DNA of 64,000 bases. It comes from Actinobacillus indolicus. Its GTDB lineage: Bacteria; Pseudomonadota; Gammaproteobacteria; Enterobacterales; Pasteurellaceae. The position numbers and the translations under genes are program-made. Below are positions 1-8,651 of the stretch, one piece after another (within the stretch, counting starts at the first letter, position 1; every line of letters begins with the position of its first letter). The notes beneath the pieces are model-generated. The model was given only the letters and a program-made list of their open reading frames with translations. It was not told where the DNA came from and did no database searches. The stretch spans positions 1,136,001-1,200,000 of the forward strand of contig NZ_CP038145.1 of NCBI RefSeq assembly GCF_004519515.1. Direction: 5' to 3'.

Positions 1-2
1 TT

Positions 3-401
3 GTTGCTTTATGGATGAACCCGGCCACACCTGAAGCAGAATTGGCTCAATATGCAGGCAAAGCGTGGTATGAAAACCCATATCAATTAATGGACTTCAT
101 CCTGATGACCACAATCGGCTTCTTAATCTACGGCCCTGTAATGTTAATCGGCTTGCACGCACTTGAACTTGCACCGAAAAAAGCAGCGGGTACATCAGCA
201 GGTTTCACCGGTTTATTCGGTTACTTAGGTGGTACAGTATCTGCTTCTGCGGTAGTAGGTTGGGCAGCAGAGTACTACGGCTGGGACGGTGGCTTCTATG
301 TCATGATCGCTGGTGGTGTATTAGCAGTACTACTCATGCTTATCGTTATGCTTGAAGAGGGCAAACATAAAGCGAAATTAGAAGATAGCTACGGCAAATA
401 A
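3..401 (+). CDS. glpT: Glycerol-3-phosphate transporter GlpT, C-terminal part (5' end outside window)
   Basis: The reading frame is open from the left edge of the window, so this is the last 130 or so residues of a longer protein. The tail has hydrophobic segments separated by short charged loops (FILMTTIGFLIYGPVMLIGL and GGFYVMIAGGVLAVLLMLIV) and ends in a lysine-rich cytoplasmic tail. This matches the last helices of GlpT, the major-facilitator antiporter that exchanges sn-glycerol-3-phosphate for phosphate across the inner membrane. The following glpQ and glpK support the assignment, because GlpQ supplies the transporter's substrate. A terminator-like hairpin at 411-438 separates it from glpQ. 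The Met at 15 is internal and is not the start. Confidence 0.9.
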   Translation, partial: VALWMNPATPEAELAQYAGKAWYENPYQLMDFILMTTIGFLIYGPVMLIGLHALELAPKKAAGTSAGFTGLFGYLGGTVSASAVVGWAAEYYGWDGGFYVMIAGGVLAVLLMLIVMLEEGKHKAKLEDSYGK

Positions 402-410
402 TTAACGATT

Positions 411-438
411 AAAAGGAAGACTCTCTAGTCTTCCTTTT
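411..438 (+). terminator. Hairpin terminator after glpT
   Basis: A 12-bp stem (AAAAGGAAGACT with AGTCTTCCTTTT) encloses a 4-base loop, and the right arm ends in a T run. It lies 10 bases after the glpT stop and 27 bases before the glpQ start. It may therefore attenuate rather than fully stop transcription into glpQ. Confidence 0.75.
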
Positions 439-464
439 TATATCTATAAAAAGAGGAAAACAGT

Positions 465-1547
465 ATGAAACTCACAAAATTTGCATTAGGTTTAGTAGCA
501 ACAGCAGTATTAGCAGGTTGCTCAACCTCAAACCTAGTCGCAACACAGTCAGATAAACTGATTATTGCACACCGTGGTGCAAGTGGTTATTTACCAGAAC
601 ATACCTTAGAAAGTAAAGCTCTCGCATTTGGACAACAAGCGGATTATTTAGAGCAAGATCTTGCAATGACTAAAGATAATCGCTTAATTGTTATCCACGA
701 CCATTTCCTTGATGGCTTAACCGATGTCGCGAAAAAATTCCCAAATCGTGCGAGAAAAGATGGACGCTATTACGTGGCGGATTTCACCTTAAAAGAAATC
801 CAAACCCTTGAAATGACCGAAAACTTCAGTGTAGAAAATGGCAAACAAGTTCAAGTTTATCCAAACCGCTTCCCAATGTGGCAATCGAATTTCAAAATTC
901 ATACCTTTGAAGACGAAATTGAATTTATTCAAGGATTAGAAAAATCCACAGGCAAAAAAATCGGTATCTACCCTGAAATCAAAGCGCCTTGGTTACACCA
1001 CCAAGAAGGCAAAGACATTGCGTTAGAAACCTTAAAAGTATTGAAAAAATACGGCTATGACCAAAAATCAGACCTTGTTTATCTACAAACCTTTGACTTC
1101 AACGAGTTAAAACGCATCAAAACAGAATTGCTACCAAAACTTGGTATGGACGTGAAACTTGTACAATTAGTGGCTTACACTGACTGGCATGAAACGGAAG
1201 AAAAAGACAAATCAGGTAAATGGGTAAATTACGATTATGACTGGATGTTTAAACCAGGAGCGATGGCCGAAGTAGCGAAATATGCAGACGGCGTTGGACC
1301 GGGTTGGTACATGCTCATTGACGACAAACAATCTAAAAAGGGCAACATTGTCTATACTCCATTAGTTAAAGAGTTAGCCCAATATAAAATGGAACTTCAC
1401 CCATACACTGTACGTAAAGATGCACTACCAGAGTTCTTTACTAACGTAAATGAAATGTATGATGCTTTATTAAATAAAGCAGGTGCAACGGGGGTATTTA
1501 CGGACTTCCCTGATACTGGGGTAGAGTTTTTGAAAAAAGGTAAATAA
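465..1547 (+). CDS. glpQ: Glycerophosphodiester phosphodiesterase GlpQ, lipoprotein (protein D type)
   Basis: This enzyme hydrolyses glycerophosphodiesters from phospholipid turnover or host lipids to sn-glycerol-3-phosphate and an alcohol, feeding GlpT just upstream. The 360-residue protein starts with a lipoprotein signal whose lipobox LAGC puts the acylated cysteine at residue 19. The metal-site motif HRGASGYLPEHT (36-47) and a second conserved stretch (YPEIKAP near 168) are typical of the GDPD TIM-barrel family. The Haemophilus orthologue is protein D (Hpd), a surface lipoprotein used to acquire host choline, and the lipobox here suggests the same membrane anchoring. AGAGG before the ATG is a good ribosome-binding site. 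Confidence 0.93.
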   Translation: MKLTKFALGLVATAVLAGCSTSNLVATQSDKLIIAHRGASGYLPEHTLESKALAFGQQADYLEQDLAMTKDNRLIVIHDHFLDGLTDVAKKFPNRARKDGRYYVADFTLKEIQTLEMTENFSVENGKQVQVYPNRFPMWQSNFKIHTFEDEIEFIQGLEKSTGKKIGIYPEIKAPWLHHQEGKDIALETLKVLKKYGYDQKSDLVYLQTFDFNELKRIKTELLPKLGMDVKLVQLVAYTDWHETEEKDKSGKWVNYDYDWMFKPGAMAEVAKYADGVGPGWYMLIDDKQSKKGNIVYTPLVKELAQYKMELHPYTVRKDALPEFFTNVNEMYDALLNKAGATGVFTDFPDTGVEFLKKGK

Positions 1548-1565
1548 CGTTACTTTTTAAATAAG

Positions 1566-1607
1566 CGGTTAGTTATTGGAATATATTTGCAATAACTAAC
1601 CGTTTTT
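1566..1607 (+). terminator. Terminator after glpQ containing an uptake-signal-like core
   Basis: A perfect 13-bp stem (CGGTTAGTTATTG with CAATAACTAACCG) is followed by TTTTTATTTT. The left flank AAGCGGTTAG and the inverted right arm resemble facing uptake-signal cores, a recurring terminator design in this window. Confidence 0.8.
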
Positions 1608-1660
1608 ATTTTCTTAAAAAATATACTATGTAACCTTAAATAATTTTCAGAAGAGACCCT

Positions 1661-3169
1661 ATGACTAAAAAATACATCATTGCATTAGATCAGGGTACAA
1701 CAAGTTCTCGTGCCGTCTTATTAGATAAAAATGCAAATATTGTTGAAGTAGCACAACGTGAGTTTACTCAAATTTATCCACAAGCGGGTTGGGTTGAACA
1801 TAACCCAATGGAAATTTGGGCAAGCCAAAGTTCGACCTTAAATGAAGTGGTTGCAAAAGCAGGGATTAAAGCCGATGAGATTGCTGCAATCGGTATTACT
1901 AACCAACGTGAAACCACCATCGTTTGGGAAAAAGAAACAGGTAAACCGATTTACAATGCGATTGTATGGCAATGTCGCCGTACCTCGTCTTTCTGTGATG
2001 AATTGAAAAAAGCAGGTCATGCAGATTACATCCGTAAAACAACAGGTTTAGTGGTAGACCCTTACTTCTCTGGCACAAAAGTAAAATGGATTTTGGATAA
2101 CGTAGAAGGTGCGAGAGAACGTGCGAAAAAAGGCGAATTATTATTCGGTACAGTCGATACTTGGTTAGTTTGGAAATTAACTCAAGGAAGAAGCCACGTC
2201 ACTGACTACACCAACGCTTCTCGTACAATGTTGTTCAACATTCACACAAAACAGTGGGACGACAAAATGTTGGAACTATTAGATATTCCACATGAAATGT
2301 TGCCTGAAGTGAAAAATTCTTCTGAAATCTACGGACAGACCAACATTGGCGGTATGGGCGGTGTGCGTATTCCTGTTGCAGGGATTGCTGGTGACCAACA
2401 AGCGGCACTTTACGGACATCTTTGTGTCGAAGCAGGTCAAGCGAAAAATACTTACGGCACAGGCTGTTTTATGTTGATGAATACAGGCGCTCAAGCGGTT
2501 GAATCGAAAAACGGTCTATTAACCACCATTGCGTGTAACGCCAAAGGTGAACCTTGCTATGCCCTAGAAGGCTCAATCTTTATGGCTGGTGCTTCAATCC
2601 AATGGTTACGTGATGAACTCAAAATCATCCACGACGCTCGTGACTCTGAATACTTCGCCACTAAAGTTGATAGCACAAACGGTGTATATGTCGTGCCTGC
2701 ATTTACTGGTTTGGGTGCGCCATATTGGGATCCGTATGCGCGTGGTGCTATCGTCGGTTTATCTCGTGGTGCAAACCGTAACCACATTGTGCGTGCGACA
2801 TTAGAATCTATCGCTTACCAAACCCGTGAAGTGTTAGATGCAATGCAAGCGGACAGCGGCGAGAAATTAGAAACCTTACGCGTTGACGGCGGTGCGGTTG
2901 CGAACAACTTCTTAATGCAGTTCCAAGCAGATATTCTCAATGCTAAAGTAGAGCGTCCTAAAGTACTAGAAGTGACAGCGCTCGGTGCGGCTTACCTTGC
3001 AGGCTTGGCGACAGGTTTCTGGGGTAGTTTAGAAGAATTACGCGGCAAAGCAGAAGTTGAAAAAACTTTCTCACCAGATAACGATGAAGAAAAACGTGCA
3101 AGACGCTACAAAGGCTGGAAACGTGCGGTGAAACGTTCATTAGAATGGGCGAAAGAAGACGCTGAATAG
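1661..3169 (+). CDS. glpK: Glycerol kinase GlpK
   Basis: GlpK phosphorylates glycerol to sn-glycerol-3-phosphate with ATP in the cytoplasm. The 502 residues equal the length of the E. coli enzyme. The N-terminal phosphate-binding motif DQGTTSSRA (10-18), NQRETT near 82 and the C-terminal FGGY-family segment VDGGAVANNFLMQ are intact. It follows glpQ in the same direction, separated by a terminator-like hairpin, and together with glpT and glpQ makes a glycerol and glycerophosphodiester uptake region. No glpF is visible here, although one could lie outside the window. A paired uptake-signal terminator follows. I see no truncation or unusual residue. Confidence 0.96.
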   Translation: MTKKYIIALDQGTTSSRAVLLDKNANIVEVAQREFTQIYPQAGWVEHNPMEIWASQSSTLNEVVAKAGIKADEIAAIGITNQRETTIVWEKETGKPIYNAIVWQCRRTSSFCDELKKAGHADYIRKTTGLVVDPYFSGTKVKWILDNVEGARERAKKGELLFGTVDTWLVWKLTQGRSHVTDYTNASRTMLFNIHTKQWDDKMLELLDIPHEMLPEVKNSSEIYGQTNIGGMGGVRIPVAGIAGDQQAALYGHLCVEAGQAKNTYGTGCFMLMNTGAQAVESKNGLLTTIACNAKGEPCYALEGSIFMAGASIQWLRDELKIIHDARDSEYFATKVDSTNGVYVVPAFTGLGAPYWDPYARGAIVGLSRGANRNHIVRATLESIAYQTREVLDAMQADSGEKLETLRVDGGAVANNFLMQFQADILNAKVERPKVLEVTALGAAYLAGLATGFWGSLEELRGKAEVEKTFSPDNDEEKRARRYKGWKRAVKRSLEWAKEDAE

Positions 3170-3182
3170 TTTCTATAAATAG

Positions 3183-3234
3183 ACAAGCGGTGAGTTTCTG
3201 CAAATTTTTTGCAACAACTGACCGCTTGTTTTTC
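3183..3234 (+). terminator. Terminator built from an inverted pair of uptake signals (after glpK)
   Basis: ACAAGCGGT at 3183-3191 faces ACCGCTTGT at 3221-3229, followed by TTTTT. The interior holds the TTTGCAA tract usual for the A. pleuropneumoniae-type uptake sequence. The two cores can pair as the stem of a terminator. Confidence 0.75.
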
Positions 3235-3250
3235 TAATTTTATACCTAGC

Positions 3251-3290
3251 ACGCAAAATGCGTAACCCAGTACGGCTTTGCCGTGCAGGG
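3251..3290. repeat. Two small hairpins in the glpK-napF intergenic space
   Basis: ACGCAAAATGCGT (3251-3263) is a short hairpin. It is followed by an imperfect palindrome (3266-3290) with arms around ACGGC and GCCGT and CCC/GGG ends. The pair does not carry the GTAG head of the other palindromes in this window. It lies between two convergent genes and may help to end both transcripts. Confidence 0.35.
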
Positions 3291-3343
3291 ATGTTAAATA
3301 AATATCTTTTGATGATTTTATAACCTTAAAATATCAGCAAGCC

Positions 3344-3862
3344 CTAGATTTTTAGTTCGATACCATTCACAAAACACGCAATCTTACACTCCCCACAACC
3401 GTTACATTTTTCATTATCTAACGTTAAATCAGACAAAATCGCTTGCTGCGGGCAGGCTTGTTGGCAAGTATCGCAAGATTGTTTATTTTTTTTAAGGCAA
3501 CGTTGATTAAAAACGGGACGTAGTTCTGTGTCGGCTTTGAAAGCGAGGTTTAACGCATTGGTTGAACAGATTTCGGCACATTTCCCACAAAAATCACAAG
3601 CGGAATAATCAATTTCGAGTGTTGCTTTGCCTTGCTGTAATTGAATTAAACCATAGGGGCAGACGCTCACACAGTCACCACAGCCGTTACATACCGATAC
3701 AAACAGATGTTCAGGGCAAGCAAACGGCGGGCGGGCTACTTGGCGAGCGATTTCCGTACTCACACTTTTTTGCGTACCGCCAAGCAAACCGCGAAATAGC
3801 CCTCTGCGTGAAATAGTATTCATCGACAGATAGGCTTGATAATACTGTTCATCTTTTGCCAT
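3344..3862 (-). CDS. NapF-like ferredoxin with 4Fe-4S clusters
   Basis: The 172-residue protein has several cysteine clusters of the 4Fe-4S type: CNGCGDCVSVCP (about 58-69), CDFCGKCAEIC, CDTCQQACP and CNGCGECKIAC near the C-terminus. The N-terminal ISRRGLFRGLLGG resembles the start of NapF, a cytoplasmic ferredoxin-like maturation factor for nitrate reductase. Here it is the last gene of a dimethyl-sulfoxide-reductase operon with no nap genes in view. The same order, dmsABC then a chaperone and a ferredoxin, is known from Haemophilus. I infer a role in maturation of, or electron supply to, the DMSO reductase. It is closely spaced after the chaperone gene. Confidence 0.85.
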   Translation of the reverse strand: MAKDEQYYQAYLSMNTISRRGLFRGLLGGTQKSVSTEIARQVARPPFACPEHLFVSVCNGCGDCVSVCPYGLIQLQQGKATLEIDYSACDFCGKCAEICSTNALNLAFKADTELRPVFNQRCLKKNKQSCDTCQQACPQQAILSDLTLDNEKCNGCGECKIACFVNGIELKI

Positions 3863-3868
3863 AGAAAA

Positions 3869-4471
3869 TTAACGATAGAAAGTGACATTCGGCACAATCA
3901 GGAGCAACTGTTCTTGCCACACTTGCAATACCTGTTGTGTCAGCAATGCTAAACCTTGGTAGAACGGGTATTCCGTCTGTTCACTTGCCAGCTGTAAATA
4001 GCGTTTTGACCAAGTGAAGAAGTGCTTACTTAAAAACGTATTCAGCAATTCAGGGTTATTTTCAGCTAAATAAGCAGAGAGTAACAACATCAAACCGATA
4101 TGATCTTCAGGTTCGTCGTAAGCTAAATTGAGTGAAAATTCGATTTGGTGCTGGCGTAAAAATGCACGCAATTCAAGTAGTGAATTACCGAAGATAACGC
4201 TTTCAGGATCAAGATAGACTGAACCCCAAGGCGGTGCAATCAAGGTATTTGGACCGATAAACATTGCCTGATGTTGCTCTGCTAAATCTGTTTGGCTGGC
4301 TAATAATTGGTTTATTTTTGCAGACGGCTCAACGCCTAACTGCTCTGCCCAGTCATTTTGATTGAAAAACGACAATACCTTTTGTGCCTGTTCGCTATTG
4401 GGTTCAAAGTAAAATAATGTGCCAAGCAAGCGTCCAGTAATGGAAATCCATTGTTGTAATTCAGGTTGCAT
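3869..4471 (-). CDS. TorD/DmsD-family redox-enzyme chaperone
   Basis: This 200-residue, mostly helical cytoplasmic protein contains PPWGSVYLDPES (about 79-90) and YDEPEDHIGLML, the signature segments of the TorD/DmsD (NarJ-like) family. Members bind the twin-arginine leader and apoprotein of molybdoenzymes and hold them until the cofactor is inserted. Its place between dmsC and the ferredoxin gene makes DmsA the likely client. The start is the ATG at 4471, preceded by AAGGATTATT. A hairpin at 4489-4516 separates it from dmsC. dmsD would be a reasonable symbol, but I leave it blank because sequence similarity among family members is low. Confidence 0.85.
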   Translation of the reverse strand: MQPELQQWISITGRLLGTLFYFEPNSEQAQKVLSFFNQNDWAEQLGVEPSAKINQLLASQTDLAEQHQAMFIGPNTLIAPPWGSVYLDPESVIFGNSLLELRAFLRQHQIEFSLNLAYDEPEDHIGLMLLLSAYLAENNPELLNTFLSKHFFTWSKRYLQLASEQTEYPFYQGLALLTQQVLQVWQEQLLLIVPNVTFYR

Positions 4472-4488
4472 AATAATCCTTATGAAGA

Positions 4489-4516
4489 AAATAGGACGTA
4501 ATGATACGTCCTATTT
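4489..4516. terminator. Intra-operon hairpin between dmsC and the chaperone gene
   Basis: AAATAGGACGTA pairs perfectly with TACGTCCTATTT around a 4-base loop. On the minus strand, the direction of transcription, it is followed only by TTTTC. It is probably an attenuating or mRNA-stabilising hairpin that sets a lower level for the chaperone and ferredoxin than for dmsABC. Confidence 0.55.
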
Positions 4517-4537
4517 GAGTATTGATAAAGTCACTCA

Positions 4538-5374
4538 TTAACTGGCAATCGCCATTCCTGCTGTCATATGTAAGCCATAAAATAGTGTACGTCCTACCAG
4601 CTCTGCGAAGAGTGCAAAAATGACGGCAACTACGAGCAGAACGGTATTTTTGCTACGCAAGAAGATAAATCCAGCTAAACCGAGTAAGGCTAAACGTAAT
4701 GCCATTAAAGGTGCAAAATCTGGGACTAAAGTGACCGCTTGTGTGACAGATGAGTGAATGTTGGCAAGGCTTGCTCCTTGATACATCACGGTAATTGCCA
4801 CTAATACAACCCCGATCCAGTAGAGATAAGGCACCCATTTTAAGCAATACTCTTTATAGCTGTTTGGCTGTAATAATGTATAGCCTAAAGCCGAACCGCC
4901 GACAACAACGGTTAAATAAAATGCCCAAGATGTTAGAGGTGTATACCATGTTGGTACGGTGCTGATTTGATAGACATTTGCCATCATATACATAAAGACC
5001 AAACCGACAAGAGATGTAACCACTAACCATAATTTGCCTAAGGCTTGCGGCATTTTGTTTAAAATAGCAAGTAACCAGTAACAACCTGCAAGAGCAAAAA
5101 ACAATGCACCGCTGGCAATTTCATTACTGAGCATTGAGCTACCGATGCGATTAAGTGAATTAAAGGCTCTTAGCGGTGAGCCTAAGTGCATAATAGATGC
5201 GACAAAACCTATACCAAGCAATGCTAATACAACAAACATTACTTTATGCACATATTGGCGGCTTTTGCTACTTTCAGCCTGACAAAGTACGAAAGTAAAC
5301 AGTAAAAATGCACCGACAGCACTTTGTGCGAACACGGTAAATAGAATCAGTGGAAGTTCGTGTAGTCCGTTCAT
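4538..5374 (-). CDS. dmsC: DMSO reductase membrane anchor subunit DmsC
   Basis: DmsC is the integral membrane subunit that anchors DmsAB to the inner membrane and oxidises menaquinol. The 278-residue protein is almost entirely hydrophobic with about eight predicted membrane segments, and it starts MNGLHELPLILFTVFAQSAVG, typical of the family. It directly follows dmsB with one base between stop and start, which supports translational coupling and equal amounts of the subunits. The C-terminus (GRTLFYGLHMTAGMAIAS) keeps the conserved last helix. A hairpin follows the gene before the chaperone gene. Confidence 0.93.
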   Translation of the reverse strand: MNGLHELPLILFTVFAQSAVGAFLLFTFVLCQAESSKSRQYVHKVMFVVLALLGIGFVASIMHLGSPLRAFNSLNRIGSSMLSNEIASGALFFALAGCYWLLAILNKMPQALGKLWLVVTSLVGLVFMYMMANVYQISTVPTWYTPLTSWAFYLTVVVGGSALGYTLLQPNSYKEYCLKWVPYLYWIGVVLVAITVMYQGASLANIHSSVTQAVTLVPDFAPLMALRLALLGLAGFIFLRSKNTVLLVVAVIFALFAELVGRTLFYGLHMTAGMAIAS

Positions 5375-5375
5375 C

Positions 5376-5993
5376 TTACACCTCTCTTGGATTAGCTAAG
5401 AAACCGCTGGTATCGCCACTTGGTTTCGCATTTTTATTTGGTTTAACCACTAAGTTCGGTTGAGTCAAATCTGCGGGTGGTAGTGGTGCGATAGAAGCTT
5501 GATTGCCATATTTTTGACGCAACTCGTCAATCGGAGCGAAGTCTAAAGCACGCAATGGGCAAGCATCGACACAAATCGGTTTATCTCCTTCTTTCACTCG
5601 AGAATAACATCCGTCGCATTTGGTCATATGTCCTTTCTGTGCATCATATTGCGGTGCATCGTAAGGACATGCCATACTACAATAACGGCAACCGATACAG
5701 GTTTTTTCATCAACCACCACAAAGCCATCAGCATTTTTATGCATTGCACCTGTCGGGCAGACCTTAACACAGGCAGGATCATCACAGTGGTTGCAAGAGA
5801 TAGACATATAGTAACTAAATACATTTTGCTCCCAGCAACCGTCCGCTTGAGCTGTCCAAGTACCGCCAGTATATTCATAAATACGGCGGAAATTCACTTC
5901 AGTACCGAGATCTTTGTAATCCTTACAAGCAAGTTCACAGGTTTTACAACCAGTGCAACGGTCTGAGTCAAAATAAAAGCCAAATTGTTTCAT
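5376..5993 (-). CDS. dmsB: DMSO reductase iron-sulfur subunit DmsB
   Basis: DmsB carries four 4Fe-4S clusters that pass electrons from DmsC to the molybdenum site of DmsA. All four cysteine groups are visible: CTGCKTCELACK (16-27), CNHCDDPACVKVCP (about 67-80), CIGCRYCSMACPYDAP (about 99-114) and CDGCYSRVKEGDKPICVDACP. The 205-residue length matches the family. The gene sits between dmsA and dmsC with 10-base and 1-base gaps, so the three are one transcript. There is no export signal of its own, as expected, since DmsB is carried by the Tat signal of DmsA. Confidence 0.95.
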   Translation of the reverse strand: MKQFGFYFDSDRCTGCKTCELACKDYKDLGTEVNFRRIYEYTGGTWTAQADGCWEQNVFSYYMSISCNHCDDPACVKVCPTGAMHKNADGFVVVDEKTCIGCRYCSMACPYDAPQYDAQKGHMTKCDGCYSRVKEGDKPICVDACPLRALDFAPIDELRQKYGNQASIAPLPPADLTQPNLVVKPNKNAKPSGDTSGFLANPREV

Positions 5994-6003
5994 TATTCAC
6001 TCC

Positions 6004-8433
6004 TTACATTCTCTCGATCTGTACTAAATTAGAATGTTGCGGGTTGCCCTTTGCCAACGGTGAAGGACGTTGTGTCGTCAGCACATTGATACAACCTGCG
6101 TGATCTACTTTGTTATTATCTGGGGCATGCCAAGCACCCTCCCCTAATGCAACAACACCAGGCATAATGCGTGGGGTCACTTTTGCGTGAATACGCGCTT
6201 CACCACGATCATTAAAGACACGAATCATATCGCCGTTTTTAATACCACGAGGTTCCGCATCAATTGGATTGATCCAAACTTCTTGTGGATTTGCAGCTTT
6301 CAATACATCTACATTGCCGTAAGTTGAGTGAGTACGTGCTTTATAGTGGAAACCTGTGAGCTGTAATGGGAATTTTTCCATTAACGGATCGCCGAAATGC
6401 TCAAAGCTGTCCACATGAATTGGAAGCGGGTGGATGACTTCATCTTTTTGCAATGTCCACTCTTTTGCAATTTCCGCAAGACGTGATGAGTAGATCTCAA
6501 TTTTACCCGATGGCGTGCTTAATGGGTTTTTCTCTGGATCTTCACGGAAATCTTTATAGGCAACATAGAAACCATTCGGATCAAGTTTTTTGAAAATCCC
6601 TTGTTTTCTAAATTCTTCAAATGTTGGTAATTCAGGAAGTTTTTCTTTAGATAGAGCGTATAAGTGGCGTAACCATTCTTCTTGACTGCGATTTTCTGTG
6701 AATTGTTCTTTGACATTTAGTTTTTCTGCTAAGTCACTCATCATGTCATATAGCGTTTTGCATTCAAAGGAAGGCTCTATTACTTGATCCGCAAAGATAA
6801 TGTAGTTCATATTTGCGACGTAGGCATCCATACAAAAGTCCATTTGTTCTGATGCAGTACAATCTGGTAGTAATATATCGCTATATTTTGCGGTTGATGT
6901 CATATGGTTGTCGATGGTGACAATCAACTCACATTGCTCTTCATTTTGTAGAATATCGTGAGTGCGATTGATATCAGCGTGTTGGTTAATTAAACAGTTA
7001 CCAGCATAGTTCCAAATCACTTTAATCGGTGCGGTTAATTTCTCAACACCACGAATACCATCTGTTTTAGCGGTCATTTCATGAGAGCGGAAAATAGCAT
7101 CTGTCCATAAGAACATTGGTATACTTGCTTTTACAGGATTTTCAAGGGTAGGCATACGAACAAAAGGAATTTTATATCCACTTTCTCTTGCACCTGTATT
7201 TCCACCATGAATACCAACATTTCCTGTTAAGATTGCTAACATAGCGATGGCACGAGAAATTAGCTCCCCATTACTACGGCGTTGTGGCCCCCAACCTTGA
7301 GAGATGCAAGTAGGCTTTGTATTACCAATTTCACGGGCTAATTTAATGATTCTATTTGCTGGAATACCTGTAATTTTCGATGCCCATTCAGGTGTTTTGG
7401 CAATTCCATCATCGCCTTGTCCTAAAATATAGGCTTTATAGTGTCCATTTTTCGGTGCATTTTCAGGTAATGTTTTCTCATCGTAGCCAACACAGTATTT
7501 GTCTAAGAAAGGTTGATCTACCAAATTTTCGGTAATCATCACATAAGCAAGTGCAGAACAAAGTGCAGCATCAGTACCAGGGCGAATAGGGATCCACTCA
7601 TCTTCACGTCCAACACCTGTGTCTGTATAGCGTGGGTCAATGATGATCAGTTTTGCATTCGATTTTTCCCTTGCTTGCTCAATACAATAGGTTAATCCAC
7701 CGCCACTCATACGGGTTTCTGCAGGGTTATTGCCGAATAGTACGACTAATTTGCTATTCTCAATATCCGCCATACCGTTACCCAAAGCCCAGCCTCCACC
7801 ATAGGTATAATCTAAACCGACAGCAATTTGAGCAGTACTGTAATCGCCATAGTGATTGAGGTAGCCACCGATACAGTTCATTAGACGTGCAACAAGGGTT
7901 GCACCAGGTGGCCAAGATTTGGTTACAGTACCTCCAAGAGTTCCTGTTCCGTAATTAAGATAAATACTTTCGTTGCCGTATTTGGCAATGTTTTTCTGTA
8001 GGGATTGAGCAATTTCTTTGAGAGCTTCATCCCAACTAATTCGTTTAAATTTGCCTTCACCACGTTTACCAACCCGTTTCATTGGATATTTTAAACGGTC
8101 AGGATTATACACACGGCGACGCATAGAACGTCCACGAAGGCAAGCTCTTACTTGATGATCAAGATTATAGGTATCTGTCCCCGTATTATCTGTTTCCACA
8201 TAGGTGATCTTATTATCTTTGACATGCATGCGTAGCGGACAGCGACTACCGCAGTTTACAGTACAAGCACTCCAGACAATTTTTTCATCACTTGTTGTAT
8301 TGGTTTGTGGTACAGGATTTGCCATTGCATTAAATGGTACGGCAAGATCAGCTGCCAATGCGGCTACACCAACAGAAGAGCCTTTAAGAAAGGTTCGGCG
8401 CGTCACATTAGGCGTAAGATGTAATTTCTCCAT
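6004..8433 (-). CDS. dmsA: DMSO reductase catalytic subunit DmsA (molybdopterin)
   Basis: DmsA reduces dimethyl sulfoxide and related S- or N-oxides as terminal electron acceptors in anaerobic respiration. The 809-residue protein begins with a twin-arginine signal, RRTFLKG at 12-18, followed by a hydrophobic stretch and a probable cleavage after AMA. The mature part starts with the cysteine cluster CTVNCGSRCP for a 4Fe-4S centre, then the molybdopterin-dinucleotide domains and a C-terminal dinucleotide-binding domain (RTHSTYGNVDVL, VNP-like INPIDA). It leads an operon of five leftward genes. A probable FNR site lies about 100 bases upstream, which fits anaerobic induction. Confidence 0.96.
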   Translation of the reverse strand: MEKLHLTPNVTRRTFLKGSSVGVAALAADLAVPFNAMANPVPQTNTTSDEKIVWSACTVNCGSRCPLRMHVKDNKITYVETDNTGTDTYNLDHQVRACLRGRSMRRRVYNPDRLKYPMKRVGKRGEGKFKRISWDEALKEIAQSLQKNIAKYGNESIYLNYGTGTLGGTVTKSWPPGATLVARLMNCIGGYLNHYGDYSTAQIAVGLDYTYGGGWALGNGMADIENSKLVVLFGNNPAETRMSGGGLTYCIEQAREKSNAKLIIIDPRYTDTGVGREDEWIPIRPGTDAALCSALAYVMITENLVDQPFLDKYCVGYDEKTLPENAPKNGHYKAYILGQGDDGIAKTPEWASKITGIPANRIIKLAREIGNTKPTCISQGWGPQRRSNGELISRAIAMLAILTGNVGIHGGNTGARESGYKIPFVRMPTLENPVKASIPMFLWTDAIFRSHEMTAKTDGIRGVEKLTAPIKVIWNYAGNCLINQHADINRTHDILQNEEQCELIVTIDNHMTSTAKYSDILLPDCTASEQMDFCMDAYVANMNYIIFADQVIEPSFECKTLYDMMSDLAEKLNVKEQFTENRSQEEWLRHLYALSKEKLPELPTFEEFRKQGIFKKLDPNGFYVAYKDFREDPEKNPLSTPSGKIEIYSSRLAEIAKEWTLQKDEVIHPLPIHVDSFEHFGDPLMEKFPLQLTGFHYKARTHSTYGNVDVLKAANPQEVWINPIDAEPRGIKNGDMIRVFNDRGEARIHAKVTPRIMPGVVALGEGAWHAPDNNKVDHAGCINVLTTQRPSPLAKGNPQHSNLVQIERM

Positions 8434-8526
8434 ATTTCCTCCTAAATTTATGACTTTAGTTTGAGTGAAAGTGTAGTCCTAAATATGAAAAATATCCAAA
8501 CTAAAAGGAGGGAAATTGGGAAAAAT

Positions 8527-8540
8527 ATGATTGAAATCAA
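8527..8540 (-). promoter_or_regulatory. Probable FNR box of the dms operon
   Basis: Read on the minus strand the site is TTGATTTCAATCAT, one mismatch from the FNR consensus TTGATNNNNATCAA. It is centred about 100 bases upstream of the dmsA start, which leaves room for a promoter with FNR at the usual -41 position. Anaerobic control by FNR is established for dms operons of related bacteria. Confidence 0.65.
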
Positions 8541-8600
8541 TAAGTTAATTATTGATAATTATTCTTTTTTAAGTAGTGGTTCTCATTGTTCAAATAGAGT

Positions 8601-8648
8601 ACAAAGCGGTCAGTTCTTACAAATTTTTTGCAACAACTGACCGCTTGT
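8601..8648 (-). terminator. Terminator from inverted uptake signals after the tnaB-type permease
   Basis: ACAAAGCGGTCAGTT at the left and AACTGACCGCTTGT at the right form a 14-bp stem with one bulge. The loop contains TTTGCAAC. It lies 3 bases beyond the permease stop on the minus strand. Confidence 0.65.
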
Positions 8649-8651
8649 GTT

